A stretch of 5,447 nt of DNA from Lachnospiraceae bacterium. GTDB lineage: Bacteria; Bacillota; Clostridia; Lachnospirales; Lachnospiraceae. The translations under genes and the position numbers were made by a program. Below, in pieces: positions 1-4,591 of this stretch. The notes beneath the pieces were generated by a model. That model was not told the DNA's origin. It did no database searches and saw only the letters and a list, made by a program, of their open reading frames with translations. The stretch is taken from NCBI GenBank assembly GCA_003484785.1, contig DNAD01000205.1, positions 1-5,447 of the forward strand, in the 5' to 3' direction. Within the stretch, counting starts at the first letter, position 1. Every line of letters starts with the position of its first letter.

Positions 1-37
1 TCAAAAATCACTTACATAGTAAGCAAACACTTTATTC

Positions 38-46
38 ATTATACCA
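38..46 (-). promoter_or_regulatory. Possible extended -10 promoter reading off the left edge
   Basis: On the minus strand positions 46-38 read TGGTATAAT, a perfect TATAAT preceded by the TG of an extended -10 element. A 17-nt spacer would put the -35 at 61-66 (TACAAC), which is poor, so recognition would rest on the extended -10. It lies downstream of the CDF remnant and would drive a leftward gene outside the window. A short CTTAC/GTAAG dyad at 11-23 lies just past the expected start. The region is AT-rich, so a chance match is possible. Confidence 0.4.
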
Positions 47-101
47 TAATTTCAGTATGGGTTGTAACATTTCAGCCTTTGGAGCACAGTTAACGCACAG
101 T

Positions 102-618
102 TTATTCCTCAAGAAAGTCCGTATCCATGGCGATCTGCAGCTCATAGTCAGGAAATTCTTCCTGTATCTGTTCCCGGATCTTTTCAAAGAGGGCCGGTCT
201 GTCCTTCTCGTCAAAACTTATTACAGCATCAAACCTCAGGGTCTTCTTTTCGCGATTGATATAAAACCCGTGCATCTGCAGGACATTTTTGTTCGACATT
301 ACGATCCTTCGAACTCTCTCACGGGCCTCCACGGCTGCGGGATCCTTTGTGTTCGTGGAATAGACGCCGATGTCGGTAAGGATCACGTCATGTTTTTTAT
401 ACACATCAACGCTCACCTGTCTGAGCAGCTCATCAAGCTGATCCGCGGATATGGTATCATCAACCTCGATATGCACGGATCCCGTATAGGAATCCGGTCC
501 GTAATTGTGCATGACCATATCGTACACGCCGTTGATCTCGGGATAGGCGTTGAGAGCTTGCGGCATCGGAGAAATTATTTACCGCATCCATTACTATCGC
601 CACGGAATCTGATGCCAT
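102..618 (-). pseudogene. Truncated, frameshifted CDF (cation diffusion facilitator) metal transporter remnant
   Basis: CDF transporters export divalent metals such as Zn2+ or Fe2+ through six membrane helices and dimerise through a cytoplasmic C-terminal domain; family members are usually about 370-400 residues. Here the ATG at 618 opens a 52-codon frame beginning M-A-S, then DSVAIVMDAVNNFSDAASS, recognisable as the metal-site part of helix 2. After about 22 residues the match stops and the frame ends at 460. In the +1 frame (open from just after a TAA near 581; first ATG at 566, stop at 102) lies an apparently intact 154-residue C-terminal domain with HNYGPD, GSVHIEV, GVYS-NTKD and VLQMHGFY segments. 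Helix 1, the rest of helix 2, helices 3-6 and the linker (about 190-200 residues by family length) are absent. The junction is near 550-562. The ATG at 566 has no ribosome binding site; the ATG at 618 has GAGGGG 12 nt upstream and sits 6 nt after the sirtuin stop. It cannot transport metal; a free dimerisation domain is possible but unsupported. Confidence 0.85.
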
Positions 619-624
619 ATCTGT

Positions 625-1431
625 CTAAAGCCCCTCATCCGTAAGTTTCAGTATACTGCCGATGCTGTCATGAAATACCAGATCAGCCTTACCTTCAAGC
701 TTTGTTTTTCCTTTATTTATAATGACCATATATTTTCCGTGATATGAATGAGCCAGTCCCGCGGCAGAGCCAACCTCAAGAGAGGTTCCTCCGATGATCA
801 GGCAGTCTGCCTCCCTTATCATGGAAATAGAATTCTGATATGCTTCCTCCGGCAGGAATTCACCGTAAAGAACCACATCCGGACGCACTGTCTTACCGCA
901 TTTCGGGCAGTGAGGGATAATATCACTGCTATCAAAAATAAAATCCGGGCCATAGAGGGCACCGCAGGACATGCAGTGATTCCTCAGGGTTGTTCCGTGT
1001 ATCTCCTGTACATTTACGCTCCCGCCCTTCTGGTGGAGCCCGTCTATGTTCTGAGTGATCACGCCCTTAAGCCTTCCCTCGCTTTCCCATTTGGCAAGGA
1101 TCCTGTGGGCAGTATTGGCCTCAATTTTTCTTGCGTCCAGGTTTTTCCTGTAATAGTCAAAGAAAACCGCGGGTTCATTCCTCAGACATTCATAACTCAG
1201 CAGATATTCCGGCTTATAGCGTAAAAAACGTTTCTCGGTCTTATGATAAAGGCCGTCCTTACTGCGAAAATCCGGTATACCGCTTTCCGTCGAAACCCCG
1301 GCTCCTCCGAGAAAAACGGTACAGGCGCTTTCTCTCAGGATATCGCGAAATGCCTCTATCTTTTCCTCAGGGGAAAGGCGGCTGAAAAAACCATGCTTTT
1401 CTTTTTCCGAAATAAATTCTCTTATACCCAC
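625..1431 (-). CDS. Sir2-family NAD-dependent protein deacylase (sirtuin)
   Basis: A cytoplasmic sirtuin of 268 residues, which would remove acetyl or other acyl groups from lysines using NAD+, giving nicotinamide and O-acyl-ADP-ribose. Visible motifs: NAD-binding GAGVSTESGIPDFRS (residues 43-57), TQNIDGLH (126-133), catalytic His145 in EIHGT, a zinc ribbon with Cys153/Cys156 and Cys175/Cys178, RPDVVLYGE (183-191), GGTSLEVGSA (214-223) and IINKG (237-241). All core residues are present, so it should be active. The Tyr-x-x-Arg pair of SIRT5/CobB-type desuccinylases is not evident (the local sequence is FFDYYRKN), favouring deacetylation, but substrate cannot be read from sequence. I chose the GTG at 1431 because GGGAG (1439-1443) lies 7 nt upstream; an in-frame GTG at 1491 lies at the foot of a terminator hairpin. 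Family relatives are called cobB or srtN. No clear promoter of its own is seen, so readthrough from the upstream operon is possible. Confidence 0.95.
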   Translation of the reverse strand: MGIREFISEKEKHGFFSRLSPEEKIEAFRDILRESACTVFLGGAGVSTESGIPDFRSKDGLYHKTEKRFLRYKPEYLLSYECLRNEPAVFFDYYRKNLDARKIEANTAHRILAKWESEGRLKGVITQNIDGLHQKGGSVNVQEIHGTTLRNHCMSCGALYGPDFIFDSSDIIPHCPKCGKTVRPDVVLYGEFLPEEAYQNSISMIREADCLIIGGTSLEVGSAAGLAHSYHGKYMVIINKGKTKLEGKADLVFHDSIGSILKLTDEGL

Positions 1432-1461
1432 TGTGATTCTCCCAAATCGGAACAGAGGAAA

Positions 1462-1490
1462 TGATCCGGTCCGAAATACGGACCGGATCA
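1462..1490 (-). terminator. Intrinsic terminator of the secreted-protein operon
   Basis: A perfect 12-bp stem (1462-1473 with 1479-1490, core GATCCGGTCCG / CGGACCGGATC) closes a 5-nt loop. On the minus strand it is followed by the T-rich TTTCCTCTGTT. It starts about 40 nt after the stop of the 1532-2452 gene and ends 18 nt before the sirtuin ribosome binding site, so any readthrough into the sirtuin must pass it. The T-tract is interrupted, so termination may be incomplete. Confidence 0.75.
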
Positions 1491-1531
1491 CGCCAGATCA
1501 CCCTTTTTCTGCCATTTATCAGGCATTCGGC

Positions 1532-2452
1532 TTAATTGACCGCAGCCACCGTTATCATAGGATCGCTGCCGCTTATGGCAAACAGTGATGTCCAGTCTGC
1601 AAACCCGGTTTTATCAAGCCTTGCGGAAAGATTGTAGCCGGCGCCGAGAGTCATTATATAGGTATGGCCCTGATAAGGAAAGGCCGTGGAAACCGTAACG
1701 TCCGGACGGGATTTCATGGCATTCGCAACATTCGCATCAAAGCTCATGGGGTTCATGGCAGGCAGGTTTACGATCGCTCCCGGGGCAGCCCCGATGATCT
1801 GTGCAGCCGCCTGTGCGCAGAACGCGCTGTCACGGACCGAAGTTGCCTTTACCGGCGCAGGCGCAGGCGCTGCCGCTGCCGATCCGGTAACCGTTACGTA
1901 AATGTCCGCGGTATAACCGTTTTCATTGGTACGGGCAGTGATGACCGCGGTTCCCGGACTGTTCGCCTTTATATTTGCATACATATCCACCGTCGCAACG
2001 GAAGGATTGCTGGAGGTCATGGTAACGCCTCTGTTATTGGCGTTCTCAGGCTGTACCTGAACACCGACCTGAGTTGAAGCGCCTACGGTCAGAGTTACGG
2101 AATTGGTACTGACACGGATACCGGTCACGCGCCTCTTGTTATTTTCCTCTTCCTCGCGCCTTCTTCTTTCTTCCTCCTCGCGTCTCCTTCTTTCCTCTTC
2201 CTCACGCCTGCGGTTTTCTTCGCGCCTTCTCTCTCTTTCCCTGTCGCGTCTTGCTTCCTCTCTCAGCCAGTCTTCGATGATTATTGTTTCAAAATCATCG
2301 TCATCCACATCATACCAGACATCATCCCAGTCATCCCAGTCATCCCACTCATCCCAGTCATCCGCATAAACAGGAACAGGACTCAGAGTGGTAAGGGCCA
2401 TGGAAGCCGTAAGCAGACCGCACGCTGCCATTATCAAAACTCTTTTTTTCAT
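1532..2452 (-). CDS. Secreted protein with Asp/Trp repeat, Glu/Arg helix, BIG2 Ig-like domain and C-terminal module
   Basis: A 306-residue exported protein of unknown function. Order of parts: signal peptide 1-30 (MKKR, hydrophobic core, cleavage after VYA); acidic Asp/Trp region 31-54 built on repeated D-D-W; a charged stretch 64-107 containing three 8-residue units REEEERRR, expected to form a stable single alpha-helix; a BIG2-type Ig-like domain at about 109-189 (VTGIRVSTNSVTLTVG, then SSNPSVATVD, then SPGTAVITA); an Ala/Pro linker 190-200; and a C-terminal module 201-306 (MSFDANVANAMKSRPDVTV, YQGHTY, LDKTGF) that resembles, from memory, C-terminal modules of other clostridial extracellular proteins. 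BIG2 domains are common in surface adhesins, so a role at the cell surface is inferred. No LPXTG, SLH or lipobox anchor is visible, so it may be released or held non-covalently. AGGAGG at 2461-2466 is 8 nt before the ATG. It lies 26 nt after the 2479-3219 gene, in the same operon. Confidence 0.9.
   Translation of the reverse strand: MKKRVLIMAACGLLTASMALTTLSPVPVYADDWDEWDDWDDWDDVWYDVDDDDFETIIIEDWLREEARRDRERERRREENRRREEEERRRREEEERRRREEEENNKRRVTGIRVSTNSVTLTVGASTQVGVQVQPENANNRGVTMTSSNPSVATVDMYANIKANSPGTAVITARTNENGYTADIYVTVTGSAAAAPAPAPVKATSVRDSAFCAQAAAQIIGAAPGAIVNLPAMNPMSFDANVANAMKSRPDVTVSTAFPYQGHTYIMTLGAGYNLSARLDKTGFADWTSLFAISGSDPMITVAAVN
2135..2206 (-). repeat. 24-bp tandem repeat (x3) encoding REEEERRR units
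   Basis: Three consecutive 24-bp units code residues 83-106 of the secreted protein: REEEERRR, REEEERRR and REEEENNK. Synonymous differences between the units suggest an old expansion held by selection on the protein. The period gives alternating blocks of four Glu and four Arg, the pattern of single alpha-helix (E4R4/E4K4) spacers. Confidence 0.8.
2322..2366 (-). repeat. 9-bp tandem repeat encoding the Asp/Trp tract
   Basis: Read on the plus strand, the unit TCATCCCAG occurs at 2322-2330, 2331-2339 and 2349-2357, with one-base variant TCATCCCAC at 2340-2348 and a decayed copy at 2358-2366. It encodes repeated D-D-W (one D-E-W) just after the signal peptide. The near identity of copies suggests recent slippage, so copy number may vary between strains without breaking the frame. 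Confidence 0.85.
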
Positions 2453-2478
2453 CTGATCATCCTCCTTTTATTCTGCAA

Positions 2479-3219
2479 TCAGTCTTTATCCGTAACTCTG
2501 AGGTCTCCGCTCTCATCCCACAGGAAAATGAGGGAATGATCTTTTTCAACAGAGATCTCTACCGCAACCTGATCCGCATATCCCCCTGTGGGCATCTCTC
2601 CTGTGATCTCGATGTTTCCGGTGAGCTTTCCGGCAGTATTTGATACCTCGGTAACTTCCTTCAGGGACTCACGTCTATAATATCTTGCGACAATGGAATA
2701 ACCCTCATAATTCAGATAGGATTTGGGGAAATCGGTGATCTCAATGGCTGCCGAGGGATCTGAGGGTTTTCCCGTGGCTTCCACATTAAAGCTTTCCGTC
2801 AGAATCCCGTTTTTGTCGATCACGCCTATCTTCTTTTTTTTGCCGTCCGTAATATCGGAAGACTCTTTCCCGGGCTCGGTAATGGCAAGCGCCGTATCCA
2901 GAGCCGCTTTAGCCGTTTTTTCCGCTTCCTTTGCGGCCGCAAGACGCTGTCTGGCCCCTTCTATGTATCCTGCATATAAGGGGTTTGCCCCCGCAAGGGT
3001 TTCGAGGCTTCCGAGATACTGAGCCGCTATCCTGCTTTCCTCCACACAGGCTGCATACTTAGCTGCCCGGTAATTTCTTTCCGCTGTGAGCTGTGCCCCG
3101 CTCAGCTCCTTCTGAATGCGGGCATCCTCTGCGGGATCCGCCTTGACATCGACAGCAGAAAGCATCGTAACCGCTGCCAGTACTGCCGCACATACTTTCA
3201 ATGCACTGATCTTCTTCAC
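2479..3219 (-). CDS. Secreted protein with helical N-terminal half and predicted beta-rich C-terminal half, unknown function
   Basis: A 246-residue exported protein that I do not recognise. Residues 1-27 form a signal peptide (MKKISALK, hydrophobic core, likely cleavage after VKA). Residues 30-112 are rich in Ala, Glu, Lys and Arg and look alpha-helical or coiled-coil, with a probable turn at GANPLYAGY (77-85). Residues 113-130 are a polar linker ending in KKKK. Residues 131-246 are predicted beta-rich with alternating hydrophobics (IEITDF, YSIVARYY, VAVEISV, SLIFLWD). One mature cysteine (Cys59) is seen and no lipobox. The start is a GTG at 3219 with AGGAGG (3228-3233) 8 nt upstream. It is the first gene of an operon with the BIG2 protein; shared export and the 26-nt gap suggest they act together at the cell surface, which is inference. 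Confidence 0.87.
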   Translation of the reverse strand: MKKISALKVCAAVLAAVTMLSAVDVKADPAEDARIQKELSGAQLTAERNYRAAKYAACVEESRIAAQYLGSLETLAGANPLYAGYIEGARQRLAAAKEAEKTAKAALDTALAITEPGKESSDITDGKKKKIGVIDKNGILTESFNVEATGKPSDPSAAIEITDFPKSYLNYEGYSIVARYYRRESLKEVTEVSNTAGKLTGNIEITGEMPTGGYADQVAVEISVEKDHSLIFLWDESGDLRVTDKD

Positions 3220-3318
3220 CTTTTATTCCTCCTGCTCCTTTTTGATCATAATCAACGATTTTGGTTTTTGCCATGTAAAGCGTAATGCATTCCCGGGCAC
3301 CGTTTGCATCACTTTGCA

Positions 3319-3345
3319 GTAAACGCACATATTTTGGGCGTTTAC
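3319..3345. promoter_or_regulatory. 8-bp dyad in the leader of the secreted-protein operon
   Basis: GTAAACGC (3319-3326) and GCGTTTAC (3338-3345) are perfect inverted arms around an 11-nt spacer. The dyad sits about 45-70 nt after the predicted leftward start and has no T-tract on either strand, so it is not an obvious terminator. It could be a protein site or an RNA stem. Beside it TTTGCA occurs twice at a 10-bp period (3303-3308 and 3313-3318). Confidence 0.45.
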
Positions 3346-3393
3346 CGTAAGGATCGCAAAAAACCGGAGCCTGTCATTCTGCGCACTCCGATT

Positions 3394-3402
3394 AGTATAA
3401 CA
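3394..3402 (-). promoter_or_regulatory. Predicted extended -10 promoter of the secreted-protein operon
   Basis: On the minus strand positions 3402-3394 read TGTTATACT: a -10 of TATACT with an upstream TG. A 17-nt spacer places the -35 at 3417-3422 (TTTTAT), which is weak, typical of extended -10 promoters. The predicted start is near 3387, giving a leader of about 165 nt before the GTG at 3219. Confidence 0.5.
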
Positions 3403-3456
3403 CAATACCGGCTCAAATAAAATCAGATTATTTTCCTGTATAGTAACCCATAATGA

Positions 3457-3528
3457 CCCCCGGGACGGAGTCAATGGACCATTTTATACATTTTGTCCAA
3501 AATGACCCAATGACTTCATCCCCGTGGG
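3457..3528. repeat. Imperfect inverted-repeat element with GGGACGG and TGACCC motifs
   Basis: GGGACGGAGTCAATGG (3462-3477) faces CCAATGACTTCATCCC (3507-3522): 13 Watson-Crick pairs, one G-U and two mismatches. CCC (3457-3459) and GGG (3526-3528) extend the stem. Inside it CATTTTG-TC-CAAAATG (3489-3504) is a perfect 7-bp dyad. AATGACCC occurs twice as a direct repeat (3452-3459 and 3501-3508). It lies between the two divergent promoters and shares GGGACGG and TGACCC with the element at 4451-4591, so it may be a decayed relative. Confidence 0.6.
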
Positions 3529-3538
3529 CCAATAAAAT

Positions 3539-3554
3539 GTAAAGCATACTTGAC
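3539..3554. promoter_or_regulatory. Operator 1 (GTAAAG-N4-CTTGAC), overlapping the -35 box
   Basis: GTAAAG (3539-3544), four bases, then CTTGAC (3549-3554): one arm mismatch from a perfect dyad. Its right arm lies within the -35 TTGACA (3550-3555), so a protein bound here should block RNA polymerase. It matches the two sites downstream of the -10. The likely ligand is the Xre protein encoded at 3741. Confidence 0.65.
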
Positions 3555-3578
3555 ATTTGTAAAAGACGGGTATATCCT
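3550..3578 (+). promoter_or_regulatory. Sigma-70 type promoter of the Xre / membrane-protein operon
   Basis: A perfect -35 TTGACA (3550-3555), a 17-nt spacer and a -10 of TATCCT (3573-3578, four of six consensus bases). The predicted start is near 3585. The strong -35 with a weaker -10 and flanking operators suits a tightly controlled promoter. Confidence 0.65.
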
Positions 3579-3584
3579 ATAGAT

Positions 3585-3616
3585 GTAAAGCAAACTTTAC
3601 GTAAAGTGAACTTAAC
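3585..3616. promoter_or_regulatory. Operators 2 and 3, abutting 16-bp dyads at the transcription start
   Basis: Site 2 (3585-3600) is a perfect dyad, GTAAAG-CAAA-CTTTAC. Site 3 (3601-3616) follows with no gap: GTAAAG-TGAA-CTTAAC, one arm mismatch. With operator 1 the consensus is GTAAAG-N4-CTTNAC. The 16-bp centre spacing could allow cooperative dimers. Placement at +1 to about +32 is typical of repression. Confidence 0.7.
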
Positions 3617-3740
3617 GTTACAGGCAACTGATACCCGCATCTCGGCCAACCCGTACTGCATCTGAAGAATAGTGTGTGGGCCCGCTTTTTCAGTAAATTG
3701 CAGCGGTTGTGCGGAGAATACCGATTAAGAGAGAAAAGCT

Positions 3741-3935
3741 ATGAAAAACAGGATAGGAGAACTAAGAAAAGAACACGGTTTTACCCAGCAGAGCCTGGGA
3801 GACAGCCTCGGGGTATCCCGCCAGACCATCATATCCCTTGAAAACGGAAAGTATAATCCGTCGCTGGGACTGGCACACGCCATCGCAAAGCTGTTTGATA
3901 TGAGCATTGAAGAGGTTTTTATCTTTGATGAGTAA
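3741..3935 (+). CDS. Small Xre-family (Cro/CI-type) transcriptional regulator
   Basis: A 64-residue DNA-binding protein consisting of one helix-turn-helix domain. The fold is clear: MKNRIGELRKEHGFTQQSLGDSLG in helices 1-2, then VSRQTIISLENGKYNPS with recognition-helix residues Ser26, Arg27, Gln28 and Thr29, then LGLAHAIAKLFDMSIEEVFIF closing the bundle. There is no effector or dimerisation domain beyond it. Proteins of this size and sequence are widespread in Firmicutes, often beside a small membrane protein, as here. Three GTAAAG-N4-CTTNAC operators around its promoter argue for autorepression. The ATG at 3741 has only a weak GAGAG ribosome binding site about 7 nt upstream, consistent with low expression. 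What relieves repression is not visible; the membrane protein encoded next may modulate it. Confidence 0.92.
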   Translation: MKNRIGELRKEHGFTQQSLGDSLGVSRQTIISLENGKYNPSLGLAHAIAKLFDMSIEEVFIFDE

Positions 3936-4000
3936 CGGCTCATCCGAAAAATGCTTTACAGAACATCCATCGACTCTGCGGAATGCAGGTCAGATATTTC

Positions 4001-4027
4001 AGGGGCAAAGCCCCTTTATAAAGGAGG
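4001..4027 (+). promoter_or_regulatory. Short hairpin next to the membrane-protein ribosome binding site
   Basis: AGGGGC (4001-4006) and GCCCCT (4010-4015) form a 6-bp stem with an AAA loop, followed by TTTATA. The overlapping palindrome CCTTTATAAAGG (4013-4024) runs into the AAGGAGG ribosome binding site (4021-4027). The first stem could attenuate, and the second could partly mask the ribosome site. Both are short, so the role is uncertain. Confidence 0.35.
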
Positions 4028-4034
4028 AAGGATC

Positions 4035-4448
4035 ATGAAGGATTATTATGACAACAAAAAGCTTACAATTAACATCTGTCTCATGCTTATCGGCATCGTG
4101 GTCTGGGGGCTGGCCTTTTCGGGAAAGCTGCCTTCCGGCTACTGGGACACCCTGGGAGTGACCCTGGTGATCATCGAAGCCCTGCAGATAGCCCGTAATC
4201 TTAGATACCGTAAGGACGCGGAATATAAAAAGAAGATTGATATCGAATCCGGCGATGAAAGAAATTCCTACATCCGGCTGAAGGCCTGGTCCTATACCGG
4301 TTATCTGTTCGTGATCGGAGCCGCACTCATAAGCCTTATACTGTACATAGCCGGAAAGGAAGAGATCGGACGGATACTCAGCTACTGTATGTGCGCAGAG
4401 CTTGTGATCTTCTATGTGTCATATCTTATACTGAGCAGGAAATATTAA
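4035..4448 (+). CDS. Four-helix membrane protein with D-E-R-N loop motif, partner of the Xre regulator
   Basis: A 137-residue integral membrane protein. Predicted helices lie near 12-29, 38-56, 88-107 and 113-133. A charged cytoplasmic loop (57-85) carries RYRKDAEYKKK and then ESGDERNSYIRLKAW. The D-E-R-N-x-x-I motif before helix 3 resembles small DUF2178-like membrane proteins that I recall next to Xre regulators in Firmicutes; this assignment is from memory and no function is established. The frame opens earlier (ATG at 3951), but I chose 4035 because AAGGAGG (4021-4027) lies 7 nt upstream and the extra 28 residues have no ribosome site. It follows the Xre gene after 99 nt and probably shares its promoter. 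A role in sensing envelope stress or modulating the repressor is possible but speculative. Confidence 0.85.
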   Translation: MKDYYDNKKLTINICLMLIGIVVWGLAFSGKLPSGYWDTLGVTLVIIEALQIARNLRYRKDAEYKKKIDIESGDERNSYIRLKAWSYTGYLFVIGAALISLILYIAGKEEIGRILSYCMCAELVIFYVSYLILSRKY

Positions 4449-4450
4449 TG

Positions 4451-4587
4451 TGGAACAAAGGGACGGTTCCATATGATGATGTTGTTGGGGTCAAAAGGTG
4501 CGAAGTGCTTTTGACCCCGACATCATCATATGATTCACAAAAACAAACAGTCTGTGATTGGAACGAGGAACCGTCCCCCTCGTTCCA
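4451..4587. repeat. Nested inverted-repeat element (GGGACGGTTCC family), 137 bp
   Basis: Terminal arms TGGAAC-AAA-GGGACGGTTCC (4451-4470) and GGAACCGTCCC-CCTC-GTTCCA (4567-4587) pair over 17 bp. Inside, 4470-4482 and 4520-4532 form a perfect 13-bp stem (CATATGATGATGT / ACATCATCATATG), continued after a small internal loop by 11 bp of GGGGTCAAAAG (4487-4497) with CTTTTGACCCC (4508-4518). A smaller TCACA/TGTGA dyad (4535-4539, 4553-4557) follows. GGAACGAGG (4560-4568) can instead pair with CCTCGTTCC (4578-4586), excluding the outer arms. It has no coding capacity, lies between convergent genes, and shows no clear target duplication. Similar GGGACGGTTC hairpins recur, from memory, in Lachnospiraceae intergenic regions. 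Confidence 0.85.
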
Positions 4588-4591
4588 TTTT
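4559..4591 (+). terminator. Intrinsic terminator of the Xre / membrane-protein operon
   Basis: A 10-bp stem (4559-4568 with 4578-4587) around a 9-nt loop is followed by TTTT (4588-4591), about 110 nt after the membrane-protein stop. The T-tract is short. The stem competes with the outer arms of the larger element for the same bases. On the minus strand no T-tract follows this stem, so it is better suited to rightward transcripts. Confidence 0.6.

Larger units (their letters stand above)
3220..3740. other. Divergent regulatory intergenic region (521 bp)
   Basis: No convincing gene is seen here on either strand. From left to right it holds the leader of the secreted-protein operon with a dyad, a leftward extended -10 promoter, an imperfect inverted-repeat element, a rightward promoter with three operators, and a roughly 155-nt untranslated leader of the Xre gene. 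In the last 124 nt (3617-3740) I see no riboswitch, strong hairpin or small gene. Confidence 0.7.

Noticed and set aside
11..23. CTTAC-ATA-GTAAG as a terminator for the CDF remnant
   Set aside because: The stem is only 5 bp and AT-rich; although a T-run follows on the minus strand, it is too weak to support.
57..644. A 195-codon open frame on the plus strand
   Set aside because: It is antisense to the CDF remnant, whose C-terminal domain shows clear family motifs; the plus-strand translation has no recognisable motif or ribosome site.
2322..2366. A short regular repeat that might suggest CRISPR
   Set aside because: The units are 9 bp, directly adjacent without spacers, and in frame within a coding sequence.
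2103..2369. A Ser/Leu-rich open frame on the plus strand
   Set aside because: It is the antisense reading of the Glu/Arg and Asp/Trp repeats of the secreted protein; its low complexity follows from those repeats.
3428..3661. A 77-codon minus-strand frame in the intergenic region
   Set aside because: It crosses the inverted-repeat element, the Xre promoter and all three operators, has no ribosome site and shows no protein-like pattern.
3951..4034. A 28-residue N-terminal extension of the membrane protein
   Set aside because: No ribosome binding site precedes the ATG at 3951, whereas the ATG at 4035 has a strong one; the extension also covers the hairpin and the ribosome site themselves.
4451..4587. 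An insertion sequence or active mobile element
   Set aside because: The inverted termini are MITE-like, but there is no transposase and no convincing target-site duplication (flanks TTAATG and TTTTAG do not match), so I call it only an inverted-repeat element.
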